Positions 55,519-64,000 of a stretch of 64,000 nt of DNA are shown one piece after another. A program made the translations under genes and the position numbers. The stretch covers positions 62,001-126,000 of the forward strand of contig NZ_JAKNRW010000009.1 in the NCBI RefSeq assembly GCF_023072615.1, in the 5' to 3' direction. Each line of letters begins with the position of its first letter. The stretch's first letter is position 1. Source of the stretch: Pseudomonas violetae (GTDB lineage: Bacteria > Pseudomonadota > Gammaproteobacteria > Pseudomonadales > Pseudomonadaceae). The notes beneath the pieces were generated by a model. The model ran no database searches, had not been told where the DNA came from, and saw nothing but the letters and a program-made list of their open reading frames with translations.

Positions 55519-55622
55519 CGCGAAGAGGCCATCCCATGCGCCCAATTTCTCTAGCCGAACAAACATCTGTCAGAAACGCTGATCGCTGAGTTGGCTAACC
55601 GCCCGGAACATAAATCTTATTC

Positions 55623-55919
55623 GTGGGAGCCTTCGAAATCTTCATGTATGTCATCAGACAGAGGGGCGTCGCACTCTTCGGGAAGCTTTTTAGTCTGCCT
55701 ATTGGGCTACGCTCGATCGAGAAAATACCACATAAAGCGCGCTTGTATCTCACGGAAAGTTACACTCTTGAAAATTCCGCTTTAGGAAATTTTTCGTTTG
55801 TTATTGCGACAATTCCTAATCGATCATTGGTCTATTCTATTGCATTGCTTCCAACACGCGGTCTACCGTCTTTTTTCAACTCCGGTTTCAGCTCATCGAA
55901 CGATCACTACCGTCGCTAA
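55623..55919 (+). CDS. Doubtful small frame before the nucleotidyltransferase gene
   Basis: A 98-codon open frame starting at GTG (or ATG at 55644). The product has no recognised family, no signal peptide and no regular membrane helix, and no convincing ribosome site precedes either start. It ends 17 bases before the nucleotidyltransferase gene. It may be a chance frame or a decayed fragment in the lower-GC patch. Confidence 0.2.
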   Translation: MGAFEIFMYVIRQRGVALFGKLFSLPIGLRSIEKIPHKARLYLTESYTLENSALGNFSFVIATIPNRSLVYSIALLPTRGLPSFFNSGFSSSNDHYRR

Positions 55920-55936
55920 CCAATCGGACAGTTTTC

Positions 55937-56731
55937 ATGGATAAGGGTAATGGCACAGATGTTGGGGGATTTATTAAGACCATGCCAGCTGTCAATCTCC
56001 AACCAGAGTTTGAGAGTGTTGTCGGAGATGTCTGCTCGACCTTGGTCGAGGCGCTCGGGACGGTAGTAGATAGCATCTACCTATATGGCAGCGTTGCCCG
56101 CGGACAAGCGAGACCAGGTGAGTCAGACCTGGATGTGACCCTGCTGATCAATGGTCAAATTGAACTTTATAACAGCCAGCTAGAGCGTATAAAGGATGAG
56201 TTAGAGGAACGACATCCAGAAGTCACCAAGATTGATTTCGATGTAGGAACTCGCACTGAAACTCTGGCTCCTGAGAACCATTTTAGCTGGGGCTACTGGC
56301 TAAAACATCATTGCCGGTGTGTATGGGGGAGTGACCTTAGCAGCGAGTTTCAACGTTTTAAGCCCTCACGCGAGATCGCAATGGCAGTCAACGGCGATTT
56401 CGCTCGGGTGCTAAGGCAATACGCCACGTCGATTGAGTGTACGACTGACACCGAGCAACTACTGCGCTTGCAGCGGGAGGCGTCCCGAAAACTCATCAGG
56501 TCGACGAACATTCTGCGTCTGGATCAGGAACAATCGTGGCCTCTCTCACTTGAGGATTATGTAGAGCTCTTTTTACGAGTCGCTCCAGAAATGAAACATG
56601 AAATTGAATATTTCCTGAGGCATGCAAGGGTGCCAGACTCCGAAGCAAATACTTTTTCGACGAACCTCAGATCCTTTATTGACTGGATGCTCGAGCGGCA
56701 AGCACGTCGCGGTACCCTACCTAAAGGATAG
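55937..56731 (+). CDS. Nucleotidyltransferase-domain protein
   Basis: A 264-residue protein with an N-terminal polymerase-beta-type nucleotidyltransferase domain: SIYLYGSVARGQARPGESDLDVTLLI near residue 48 holds the GS-x10-DxD metal motif, and a third Asp is likely in VTKIDFDVGTRTE near 95. The C-terminal half is helical (LLRLQREASRKLIRSTNILRL) with a late basic end. Such proteins transfer AMP or similar to small molecules (as in aminoglycoside adenylyltransferases), proteins or RNA; no aminoglycoside-specific block was recognised and no HEPN partner gene is adjacent, so it is not clearly a MNT/HEPN pair. The gene is lower in GC than its neighbours, as for acquired DNA. Confidence 0.82.
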   Translation: MDKGNGTDVGGFIKTMPAVNLQPEFESVVGDVCSTLVEALGTVVDSIYLYGSVARGQARPGESDLDVTLLINGQIELYNSQLERIKDELEERHPEVTKIDFDVGTRTETLAPENHFSWGYWLKHHCRCVWGSDLSSEFQRFKPSREIAMAVNGDFARVLRQYATSIECTTDTEQLLRLQREASRKLIRSTNILRLDQEQSWPLSLEDYVELFLRVAPEMKHEIEYFLRHARVPDSEANTFSTNLRSFIDWMLERQARRGTLPKG

Positions 56732-56944
56732 CGTGATGGCGCTTCTAAACCTCTAAGCAGACAGGTTTCAGCCATAGCTGGATGGGCATGCGCTTGGCTA
56801 TGATTAACCCGCCCACAACGCATGCTGCCATACCCAAAAAACGGGAACCTGCCCCCAACGTACGCTTATCCTGATGTGCATGGCCCACCGGTTCCACTCG
56901 AACGGGGCGCTGGGGAGTCCAGCGGGAGCAAGCTCCCTCGCCAC

Positions 56945-56975
56945 AAAAAACGGCACCCGAAGGCGCCGTTTGTTT
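56945..56975 (-). terminator. Terminator of the nuo operon
   Basis: Reading leftward, AAACGGCGCC and GGTGCCGTTT pair around TTCG and are followed by TTTTTTG. It lies 23 bases past the nuoN stop and closes the operon. Confidence 0.88.
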
Positions 56976-56997
56976 TCTACCGATTACCGCTAAGCGA

Positions 56998-58461
56998 TCA
57001 ACCCGCCAATACCGCCTGCTGAACCAGGCTCAGCAACGGCTGTGGGTACACGCCGAGGAAGAAGGCGACCACCGCGATGGCCAGCAGCATCACACCGCCT
57101 GCACGTTGTTCCCAGTGCAGTTGCGCATCGTGGCGACGCAGGTTTGGTTCGATCAGGAACAGCGTGACCATGACGCGCAGGTAGTAGAAGACGCCGATGG
57201 CGCTGCCCAGTACCAGGGAACCGACCAGCCACCATTGGTGCGACTCGACACCGGTAGCGATGATGTAGAACTTGCCGATGAAGCCCGCAGTCAGCGGGAT
57301 ACCGGCCAGGGACAGCATCATCACGGTCAGTACCGCAGTCAGGTAAGGACGGCGCCAGAACAGGCCGCGGTATTCGTACAGGGCATCGGCGTCACGGCCG
57401 TTGTACGGCGAGGACATCAGCGTGATCACGCCGAAGGCGCCGAGGCTGGTGATGACGTAGGTGACCAGGTACACGCCGATGGCTTCCACGGCCAGACCCT
57501 TGCTCGCCACCAGGGCGATCAGCAGGTAGCCGAAGTGCGCGATGGACGAGTAACCCAGCAGACGCTTGAGGTTGCTCTGGGTCAGGGCCAGCAGGTTACC
57601 GAACAGGATCGAGGCGATGGCGATGATGGTCAGTACGTCGCTGAGCACGCCACTGCTCGCCGCTGGCGAGATCTGGAACAGGCGCACCATCACCGCGAAC
57701 ACGGCGACTTTCGAAGCGGTGGCCAGGAACGCAGCCACCGGTGCCGGAGCACCTTCGTAGACGTCTGGAGTCCAGAGGTGGAACGGTACCAGCGACAGCT
57801 TGAACGCCAGGCCGACCAGCATCATGCCCAGGCCCAGTTGCGCCAGCGAGCTTGGCAGGCCGGTAGCCGCCAGGGCCTGGCCGATACCGACGAAGCTCAG
57901 GCTACCGGAGTCGGCGTAGAGCAGAGCCATACCGAACAACAGGAACGCGGAACCGGCTGCCGACAGCACCATGTACTTGATGCCGGCTTCCAGAGAACGC
58001 TTGTTGAAGAAGGCGTAAGCCACCAGACCGTAGACCGGCACCGAGAGCAGTTCCAGACCGATGAACAAGCCGGCCAGGTGCTGCGCGCTGACCAGGACCA
58101 GGCCGCCCAGGGCGGACATCAGGATCAGCAGGTAAAGTTCTTCACGGTTGCCCGGGTAACCCGAACCCCCATCGCCAAGGTAGGCGTGGGCGAGGGTCAC
58201 ACAGGCGAGGGTGGCGACCAGGATCAGCGCCATATACAAGCACGCGAAGCTATCGATCTGCAGCAACGGAGTCACGGCCAGGGGCGCAACTTTCAGGGCA
58301 GGCAGGATCGACAGCAGCGCCAGGTTCAGACCTGCCACCGAAATCAGGAAGGTCTGCGAGTGGTTACGGCGCCAGGCAATCGCCAGCATCACCACGATGA
58401 TCGTGACGGTGGTGATCAACAGCGGCGCCAGCGCGATAAAGTGTTGAGTCGTGAATTCCAT
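56998..58461 (-). CDS. nuoN: NADH-quinone oxidoreductase subunit N
   Basis: Proton-pumping antiporter-like subunit of respiratory complex I, inner membrane. The 487-residue protein has about 14 helices. The start is [20 protein letters not shown] at 58461; the frame is open for 21 further codons upstream but these overlap nuoM's end and lack family sequence. Key blocks are [45 protein letters not shown] (helix 5 Glu and helix 7 Lys), [31 protein letters not shown] (the antiporter signature) and [14 protein letters not shown]. Last gene of the nuo operon, 7 bases after nuoM, followed by a terminator. Confidence 0.96.
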   Translation of the reverse strand: MEFTTQHFIALAPLLITTVTIIVVMLAIAWRRNHSQTFLISVAGLNLALLSILPALKVAPLAVTPLLQIDSFACLYMALILVATLACVTLAHAYLGDGGSGYPGNREELYLLILMSALGGLVLVSAQHLAGLFIGLELLSVPVYGLVAYAFFNKRSLEAGIKYMVLSAAGSAFLLFGMALLYADSGSLSFVGIGQALAATGLPSSLAQLGLGMMLVGLAFKLSLVPFHLWTPDVYEGAPAPVAAFLATASKVAVFAVMVRLFQISPAASSGVLSDVLTIIAIASILFGNLLALTQSNLKRLLGYSSIAHFGYLLIALVASKGLAVEAIGVYLVTYVITSLGAFGVITLMSSPYNGRDADALYEYRGLFWRRPYLTAVLTVMMLSLAGIPLTAGFIGKFYIIATGVESHQWWLVGSLVLGSAIGVFYYLRVMVTLFLIEPNLRRHDAQLHWEQRAGGVMLLAIAVVAFFLGVYPQPLLSLVQQAVLAG

Positions 58462-58468
58462 AGCGCTC

Positions 58469-60001
58469 TTACCGGGCCGAAGCGAGTTGAGTGAAGGCGG
58501 TACTGAGCCATTGCTGCACGCCATGCATCGTGGCGGCAGAGGTATCGAGGAACGGTTGCGGGTACACGCCGAGGTAAATCAGCAGTACCGCCAGGCCCAG
58601 CACCATGATCAGTTCGCGAGCATCCATGCCATGCAGCACCGCGTCCGATTTGGAGGGGCCGAAGTAGGCACGGTGAATCATGATCAGCGAGTACACCGAA
58701 CCAAACACCAGGCCGGTCGTGGCAATCGATGTGATCCATGGAGCGCTGGCGAACGTGCCGAGCAGGATCAGGAACTCGCCCACAAAGTTACCGGTGCCCG
58801 GCAAGCCCAAGGACGCGGCAGCGAAGAACAGGCTGATGGCGGGCAGGTAGGCAATCTTCGACCACAGGCCACCCATCTGACGCATGTCGCGGGTATGGGT
58901 GCGTTCGTACAGCTGACCACTGAGGATAAACAGTGCAGCGGCCGAAACGCCGTGAGCCAGCATCTGCATCACTGCGCCCTGCAGCGCGAGCTGGCTGCCG
59001 GAGTAGATGCCGATCAGGACGAAACCCATGTGGGAAACGGACGAGAAGGCGATCAGACGCTTGATGTCGGTTTGCGCGAATGCCAGGAAAGCACCGTAGA
59101 AGATCCCGATCAGACCCAGGGTCATGGCGATCGGCGCGAACTCGGCCGAAGCATTCGGGAACAGCGGCAGGGCGAAACGCAGCAGACCGTAGGCAGCGGT
59201 TTTCAACAGGATACCGGCCAGGTCGACCGAACCCGCTGTAGGCGCCTGGGCGTGAGCATCAGGCAACCAAGAGTGGAACGGCACGACTGGCAGCTTCACC
59301 GCGAAGGCGATGAAGAAGCCCAGCATCAGGATGTACTCGGTGGTGAGCGACATCTTGGTTTTCAACAGGTCGGCGTAGTTGAAGGTAATCACGCCGGTGT
59401 TGTTGAAGTTGACCAGTACCAGACCGAGGATCGCCACCAACATGATCAGGCCGGAAGCCTGGGTGAAGATGAAGAACTTGGTCGCCGCGTAGATCCGGGT
59501 TTTCTTGCCGTCCGAAGAACTGTGACCCCAGAGCGCGATGAGGAAGTACATCGGCACCAGCATCATTTCCCAGAAGAAGAAGAACATGAACAGGTCGAGG
59601 GCGAGGAACACGCCGACGACACCGCCCAGGATCCACATCAGGTTCAGGTGGAAAAAGCCAACGTGGCGTTGAATCTCTTTCCACGAGCACAGTACCGAGA
59701 GGATACCCAGCAGGCCGGTCAGCAGGATCATCAACAGCGACAGGCCGTCGAGGGCCAAGTGCACGCTGATGCCGAAGCGCTGGATCCAGGTGTGCTTGAA
59801 CTCAAGCGCCCAGGTCGGATCGGCGCCAGGCGCCGGGGCAAACGAATAGTTGCCGGTTGCCCACAGCCAGAGGCCGATAGCGAGCAACAGGGACATGGTG
59901 ATCAGCGCAATCCAGCGCGGGAGGGTAGCGCCGAAGCGCTCTCCCATCCAGCACAGCAGGCCGCCGATGAAGGGGATCAGGATTAGCCAAGGCAGAATCA
60001 T
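58469..60001 (-). CDS. nuoM: NADH-quinone oxidoreductase subunit M
   Basis: Second antiporter-like, proton-pumping subunit of complex I. The 510-residue protein has about 14 helices. Blocks are [24 protein letters not shown] near 140 (the essential helix-5 Glu), [44 protein letters not shown] near 230, and [22 protein letters not shown]. The start at 60001 gives [18 protein letters not shown]. Between nuoL (40 bases upstream) and nuoN. Certain. Confidence 0.97.
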   Translation of the reverse strand: MILPWLILIPFIGGLLCWMGERFGATLPRWIALITMSLLLAIGLWLWATGNYSFAPAPGADPTWALEFKHTWIQRFGISVHLALDGLSLLMILLTGLLGILSVLCSWKEIQRHVGFFHLNLMWILGGVVGVFLALDLFMFFFFWEMMLVPMYFLIALWGHSSSDGKKTRIYAATKFFIFTQASGLIMLVAILGLVLVNFNNTGVITFNYADLLKTKMSLTTEYILMLGFFIAFAVKLPVVPFHSWLPDAHAQAPTAGSVDLAGILLKTAAYGLLRFALPLFPNASAEFAPIAMTLGLIGIFYGAFLAFAQTDIKRLIAFSSVSHMGFVLIGIYSGSQLALQGAVMQMLAHGVSAAALFILSGQLYERTHTRDMRQMGGLWSKIAYLPAISLFFAAASLGLPGTGNFVGEFLILLGTFASAPWITSIATTGLVFGSVYSLIMIHRAYFGPSKSDAVLHGMDARELIMVLGLAVLLIYLGVYPQPFLDTSAATMHGVQQWLSTAFTQLASAR

Positions 60002-60041
60002 GACGGGCTCAATTCCTTTCGCAAGTTCGCAAGGTTCATAT

Positions 60042-61895
60042 TCAGACCGCTACCAGCACGATGGCGCCGATGACCAGCACGGAGCCGGCTGCCATCGAGG
60101 CCGCGTACCAACGCAGTTGACCGGTTTCGGTACGGCTCAAGGCAGTGTGACCGCCCTTGGCCATACGCGGGATCAGGCCGATGGTCTGGTCCAGCGGGTC
60201 TTTGCGCAGTACGTGGCTGATTGCCAGGTAAGGCTTGACGAACAGTTTGTCGTAGATCCAGTCGAAGCCCCAGGCAGCGAACCACCAGGCCGAAAGGAAG
60301 CGGCCGATACCGCTGTTGGCGATTGCAGTGACGAAACGACGCTTGCCGAGGAACAGCAAGGCGGCCAGCAGGATACCGGCCAGGGCGATGGCGCCCGAAG
60401 CGATTTCCAGACTGTGCTTGGCTTCGCCGCCGGCATGCCCGACGCTTTGCGGCAGCACGCCGTGCAGTGGTGGAACGATCATCGCACCGATGGCGGTGGA
60501 CAATACGATCAGCACCGACAGGGGCAGCCAGTGAGCGATGCCATGACCGGCGTGCGCTTCAGTCTTCGCTTCACCGTGGAACGCGATGAAGATCAGGCGG
60601 AAGGTGTACAGCGAAGTCATGAACGCGCCGACCAGACCTGCATACAGCAGACCATGGTTGCCGCTGGCGAACGCTTCCCAGAGGATTTCGTCCTTGGAGT
60701 AGAAGCCTGCGGTCACCAGTGGCAGGGCCGACAAGGCCGCGCCGCCGACGATGAAGCTGGCGTAGGCCAGTGGCAGTTTCTTCCACAGGCCGCCCATCTT
60801 GAAGATGTTCTGCTCGTGGTGGCAGGCAACGATTACCGCGCCGGAAGCAAGGAACAGCAGTGCCTTGAAGAAGGCGTGGGTCATCAAGTGGAAAATCGCG
60901 CCATCCCATGCGCCAACGCCCAGGGCCAGGAACATGTAGCCGATCTGGCTCATGGTCGAGTAGGCGAGGATACGTTTGATGTCGGTCTGCACCAGTGCGG
61001 CAAAACCGGCCAGCACCAGGGTCACACCGCCGACGATGCCGACCAGTTGCAGGATGTCCGGGGCCAGTGCAAACAGGCCGTGGGTCCGGGCGATCAGGTA
61101 GACACCGGCGGTGACCATGGTCGCGGCGTGGATCAGTGCCGACACCGGAGTCGGACCGGCCATCGCGTCCGCCAGCCAGGTTTGCAGTGGCAGTTGCGCG
61201 GATTTACCAACGGCGCCACCCAGCAGCATCAGGGTCGCCAGGACGATCCAGAAATCGCCGACCTGGAACTTCTGCGGTGCCAATACCAGCAGCTCCTGGA
61301 CATTTAGCGTGCCCAGTTGCACGAACAGGATGAACAGGCCGATGGCCATGAACACGTCGCCGATGCGGGTCACGATAAAGGCTTTGAGTGCCGCGTTACC
61401 GTTGTTGCGGTTGCTGTAGTAGAAACCGATCAACAGGTATGAGCACAGGCCCACGCCTTCCCAGCCGAAGTACAGGAACAACAGGTTATCGCCCAGGATC
61501 AGGAACAGCATGCTGGCGATAAACAGGTTGGTGTAAGCGAAGAAGCGCGAGTAACCGTCTTCACCGCGCATGTACCAGGACGCGAACAGGTGGATCAGAA
61601 AGCCGACGCCCACCACCACGCCAAGCATGGTCACGGACAGGCCATCCAGGTACAGGGCGAAGTTCGGCGTGAAGCCTTCCACCGCCATCCACTGCCACAA
61701 CACCTGGGTGTAATGGCCGCCTTCCGGCGGGGCGACGTTGAATTGCCAGATCACGTAGGCCGAGACGATGGCAGACAGGCCGATGGAACCGACGCCGATC
61801 AGCGCCGACAGGTTTTCCGAAAAGCGTCCCCGGGAGAACGACAGCAGCAGGAAACCGATGAGAGGGAATACGAAAGTCAGATAGAGAAGATTCAT
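60042..61895 (-). CDS. nuoL: NADH-quinone oxidoreductase subunit L
   Basis: Largest antiporter-like subunit of complex I, with the long lateral helix at its C-terminus. The 617-residue protein carries [26 protein letters not shown] near 140, [40 protein letters not shown] near 230, and [22 protein letters not shown] near 310. The C-terminal part from about 500 holds the amphipathic helix and the anchoring helix ([21 protein letters not shown]). It overlaps nuoK by four bases (ATGA at 61892-61895). Confidence 0.97.
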   Translation of the reverse strand: MNLLYLTFVFPLIGFLLLSFSRGRFSENLSALIGVGSIGLSAIVSAYVIWQFNVAPPEGGHYTQVLWQWMAVEGFTPNFALYLDGLSVTMLGVVVGVGFLIHLFASWYMRGEDGYSRFFAYTNLFIASMLFLILGDNLLFLYFGWEGVGLCSYLLIGFYYSNRNNGNAALKAFIVTRIGDVFMAIGLFILFVQLGTLNVQELLVLAPQKFQVGDFWIVLATLMLLGGAVGKSAQLPLQTWLADAMAGPTPVSALIHAATMVTAGVYLIARTHGLFALAPDILQLVGIVGGVTLVLAGFAALVQTDIKRILAYSTMSQIGYMFLALGVGAWDGAIFHLMTHAFFKALLFLASGAVIVACHHEQNIFKMGGLWKKLPLAYASFIVGGAALSALPLVTAGFYSKDEILWEAFASGNHGLLYAGLVGAFMTSLYTFRLIFIAFHGEAKTEAHAGHGIAHWLPLSVLIVLSTAIGAMIVPPLHGVLPQSVGHAGGEAKHSLEIASGAIALAGILLAALLFLGKRRFVTAIANSGIGRFLSAWWFAAWGFDWIYDKLFVKPYLAISHVLRKDPLDQTIGLIPRMAKGGHTALSRTETGQLRWYAASMAAGSVLVIGAIVLVAV

Positions 61896-62200
61896 CCGCG
61901 CATCTCGCTGGCAGCGTCGATATCGAGAGTGTGGAAGCGGCGATACAGCTGCAACAGAATCGCCAGGCCAATACTGGCCTCGGCGGCGGCCAGGCTGATC
62001 ACCAGGATGAACATGATCTGTCCATCCGGCTGACCCCAGCGGCTACCGGCGACGATGAAGGCCAAAGCGGAGGCATTCATCATGACCTCCAGGCTCATCA
62101 GCACGAAGAGAATGTTGCGGCGGACCATCAGGCCGACCAGACCGAGGCAGAACAGGATGCCGGCAACCGCCAGGCCATGTTCCAAGGGGATAGCAGGCAT
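61892..62200 (-). CDS. nuoK: NADH-quinone oxidoreductase subunit K
   Basis: A 102-residue, three-helix subunit of the complex I membrane arm, related to MnhC/MrpC. Start [30 protein letters not shown]; helix 2 carries the conserved Glu in [19 protein letters not shown] and helix 3 the second Glu in [20 protein letters not shown]. It follows nuoJ after 2 bases and overlaps nuoL by four. Certain. Confidence 0.96.
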   Translation of the reverse strand: MPAIPLEHGLAVAGILFCLGLVGLMVRRNILFVLMSLEVMMNASALAFIVAGSRWGQPDGQIMFILVISLAAAEASIGLAILLQLYRRFHTLDIDAASEMRG

Positions 62201-62202
62201 AG

Positions 62203-62706
62203 TTATTGCTCCTTCGCCTCGTTACGGCCCAGGTGGAATGCCGTGACGGCTGCGGCAAGCAGCAGCATCGAGGCGAGTTCGACCACCAGCAGGTAAGGAC
62301 CGAAGAGGCTGATGCCCACGGCCTTGGCGTCTACGGTGGTGTGGCCGATGGCCTGGCCGCTCTGGTGGGCGAACAGCACATACAGCAGTTCAACCAGCAA
62401 CAGCATGCCGAGGATGGTCGGGCCAAGCCAGATGCCGGGCTTGAGCCAGACGCGCTCCTGCTGAACCGAGGCCGGGCCAAGGTTCAGCATCATCACCACG
62501 AACACGAACAGCACCATGATGGCGCCAGCGTAGGCGATCACTTCCAGGACGCCGGCAAACGGCGCGCCGAGGGCGAAAAACGTCATGGCCACGGCGATCA
62601 GCGAAATGATCAGGTAGAGCAGGGCGTGCACGGGGTTGGTGTGGGTGATCACGCGAAGCGTGGACACCACAGCGATACCCGATGCGAAATAGAAAGCGAA
62701 TTCCAT
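62203..62706 (-). CDS. nuoJ: NADH-quinone oxidoreductase subunit J
   Basis: A 167-residue, five-helix subunit of complex I at the quinone-side end of the membrane arm. Conserved stretches are [70 protein letters not shown] (helices 1-3, with helix 3 holding the pi-bulge region around YAGAIMVLF), here given only to mark the blocks [17 protein letters not shown] and [20 protein letters not shown]. It lies between nuoI (9 bases) and nuoK (2 bases). Confidence 0.96.
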   Translation of the reverse strand: MEFAFYFASGIAVVSTLRVITHTNPVHALLYLIISLIAVAMTFFALGAPFAGVLEVIAYAGAIMVLFVFVVMMLNLGPASVQQERVWLKPGIWLGPTILGMLLLVELLYVLFAHQSGQAIGHTTVDAKAVGISLFGPYLLVVELASMLLLAAAVTAFHLGRNEAKEQ

Positions 62707-62715
62707 CTTTCTTCC

Positions 62716-63261
62716 TTAAGGCAGCAAGCTCTTCACGTTGATCGGTTCGGCTTCATTTTGCGCGGCGCCTTTAGGCTTACCGGCAATTGCCATACCTGCA
62801 ACACGATAGAAGTTGTAATCAGGGTTTTTGCCGGGGCCGGAGATCAGCAGATCTTCTTTCTCGTAAACCAGGTCCTGACGTTTGAACTCGGCCATCTCGA
62901 AATCCGGTGTCAGCTGGATCGCGGTGGTCGGGCAGGCTTCCTCGCAGAGGCCGCAGAAAATGCAGCGCGAGAAGTTGATGCGGAAGAACTCCGGGTACCA
63001 GCGACCGTCTTCGGTTTCGGCTTTCTGCAGCGAGATACATCCCACCGGGCACGCCACGGCGCACAGATTGCAGGCAACACAACGCTCTTCGCCGTCAGGG
63101 TCGCGGGTCAGGACGATACGACCACGGTAGCGCGGCGGCAGGTAGACCTGCTCTTCCGGGTACTGCAGCGTGTCGCGCTTGCGGAAGGCATGGCCGAAGA
63201 TCATCACCAGGCTGCGAAGCTGGGTGAAGAAGCCATGCACGATGTCAATTATGTACTTCAT
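62716..63261 (-). CDS. nuoI: NADH-quinone oxidoreductase subunit I (2 x 4Fe-4S)
   Basis: Peripheral ferredoxin-like subunit of complex I that passes electrons through clusters N6a and N6b to NuoB. The 181-residue protein has an N-terminal amphipathic helix and two clusters: [15 protein letters not shown] near residue 60 and [17 protein letters not shown] near 98, each with the four Cys pattern CxxCxxCxxxCP. Start [18 protein letters not shown] at 63261, with GAGGATAGAG upstream. It lies 12 bases after nuoH. Confidence 0.97.
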   Translation of the reverse strand: MKYIIDIVHGFFTQLRSLVMIFGHAFRKRDTLQYPEEQVYLPPRYRGRIVLTRDPDGEERCVACNLCAVACPVGCISLQKAETEDGRWYPEFFRINFSRCIFCGLCEEACPTTAIQLTPDFEMAEFKRQDLVYEKEDLLISGPGKNPDYNFYRVAGMAIAGKPKGAAQNEAEPINVKSLLP

Positions 63262-63273
63262 GATTCTCTATCC

Positions 63274-64000
63274 TCACTGAGCCGCGACGGCGGGCGTGTT
63301 AAGCAACACGATCGCAGCGGTCACCAGCATGTTGACGAGGGTCAGCGGCAGGCAGAACTTCCAGCTGAAATCCATCACTTGGTCATACCGTGGGCGCGGA
63401 ATCGAGGCGCGCAGCAGGATGAAGATCATGATGAAGAACGCGGTTTTCAGTGCAAACCAGATGAACGGTATCTGCGGCAGAATGCCGAACGGACCATGCC
63501 AGCCACCGAAGAACAAGGTCACCAGCAGCGCCGAAATCAACACGATGCCGATGTATTCGCCGACGAAGAACATGCCCCATTTCATGCCGGCGTATTCAAT
63601 GTGGTAACCGTCGGCCAGTTCCTGCTCCGCTTCCGGCTGGTCGAACGGGTGACGGTGAGTCACGGCGACGCCAGCGATGAAGAAGGTCAGGAAACCGAAA
63701 ATCTGCGGAATGATGAACCACAGGTTCTGCGCTTGATATTCGACGATGTCGCGCATGTTGAACGAGCCGACCTGGATCACGATGCCCATCAGCGACAGGC
63801 CCATGAACACTTCGTACGACACGGTCTGCGCCGAGGCCCGCAAGCTGCCCAGCAGGGCGAACTTGTTGTTACTCGCCCAGCCGGCGAACAACACCGCATA
63901 GACCGACAGGCCGGCCATGGCGAAGAAGAACAGGATGCCGATGTTGATGTCCGCCACGCCCCAGGTCGGGGTGATCGGGATGATCGCGAAGGCAATCAGC
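63274..64000 (-). CDS. nuoH: NADH-quinone oxidoreductase subunit H (partial, 5' end outside window)
   Basis: Membrane subunit that, with NuoB and NuoD, forms the quinone chamber of complex I. The minus-strand frame is open to the window edge, with sequence [20 protein letters not shown] before any internal start, so the gene begins beyond 64000. Conserved blocks are [22 protein letters not shown], the quinone-site loop [35 protein letters not shown] with its Glu/Asp cluster, and [24 protein letters not shown]. About 242 of the usual 335 residues are present. Confidence 0.96.
   Translation of the reverse strand, partial: LIAFAIIPITPTWGVADINIGILFFFAMAGLSVYAVLFAGWASNNKFALLGSLRASAQTVSYEVFMGLSLMGIVIQVGSFNMRDIVEYQAQNLWFIIPQIFGFLTFFIAGVAVTHRHPFDQPEAEQELADGYHIEYAGMKWGMFFVGEYIGIVLISALLVTLFFGGWHGPFGILPQIPFIWFALKTAFFIMIFILLRASIPRPRYDQVMDFSWKFCLPLTLVNMLVTAAIVLLNTPAVAAQ

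Larger units (their letters stand above)
55368..55936. other. Gap with terminator, REPIN and AT-rich DNA
   Basis: A 569-base stretch after the importer operon. It holds the operon terminator (55389-55414), a REPIN (55441-55518) and then, from about 55550, lower-GC DNA leading into the nucleotidyltransferase gene. A 98-codon frame at 55623 is listed separately with low confidence. The change of base use near 55550 suggests the left edge of an inserted patch. Confidence 0.5.

Noticed and set aside
55937..56731. MNT/HEPN toxin-antitoxin pair
   Set aside because: The nucleotidyltransferase is much longer than MNT antitoxins and no HEPN frame lies next to it.
58451..61307. Two long rightward frames opposite nuoM and nuoL
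   Set aside because: Gln/His/Glu-rich products are the reverse complement of hydrophobic membrane proteins; the nuo genes are certain.

Overview
The window is chromosomal DNA of a fluorescent Pseudomonas (P. fluorescens/P. putida type). The evidence is high-GC coding with Pseudomonas-style gene orders (lpxH-ppiB-glnS-cysS, prmB near smr and aroC, MFS-mtnB-mtnD-mtnC, tamA-tamB, nuoHIJKLMN), a DUF3509 gene, and many REP/REPIN palindromes of the GTGGGAGC...GCTCGCGA type between genes. No tRNA, rRNA, CRISPR array, IS element or prophage was recognised.

Layout. 1-1.7 kb: divergent purine-breakdown genes puuE (allantoinase, partial) and uraH (hydroxyisourate hydrolase), each with a TTGTRTACAA palindrome upstream. 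1.8-9.3 kb: an accessory block of three minus-strand genes, namely a 1187-residue protein with a Mcf/TcdA-like pore-type segment plus RTX-like repeats, and two tandem paralogues of about 610 residues of unknown function. 9.4-11.5 kb: a LysE exporter and an AzgA-type purine permease, the latter with a third TTGTGTACAA site, so the accessory block appears to sit inside a purine-use locus. 11.8-19.6 kb: housekeeping and small genes (MarR regulator divergent from an aminotransferase, glutaredoxin-like protein, folE, Smr protein, small membrane protein, isochorismatase-like protein, prmB, an unknown coiled-coil membrane protein, alpha/beta hydrolase).

19.6-24.3 kb: aroC, then an MFS transporter translationally coupled to the methionine-salvage genes mtnB-mtnD-mtnC, then a DUF3509 gene. 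24.6-31.8 kb: a FACL-type acyl-CoA ligase, an ankyrin protein, a PstS-like/OmpA fusion, xthA, an orphan Rhs core with an AT-rich variable tail, and a GNAT acetyltransferase. 31.9-37.3 kb: tamA-tamB for outer-membrane translocation and assembly. 37.6-42.4 kb: a MarR-regulated tripartite EmrAB/OMF drug efflux operon with two identical CTGCCTAGGCAG operators in its promoter. 42.5-47.1 kb: lpxH-ppiB divergent from glnS-cysS.

47.2-55.4 kb: an AcoR-like sigma54 activator divergent from a six-gene ABC importer of the glycerol (GlpSTPQUV) type. The importer has a near-consensus sigma54 promoter preceded by six TGTTCA elements. Its two ATPases appear complementary-degenerate, giving one good and one poor ATP site. 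55.4-56.8 kb: a lower-GC accessory patch with a nucleotidyltransferase gene. 57.0-64.0 kb: nuoN to nuoH, the membrane arm of respiratory complex I, on the minus strand and running off the window end.

All functional names rest on motif and family recognition by eye; no database search was run.
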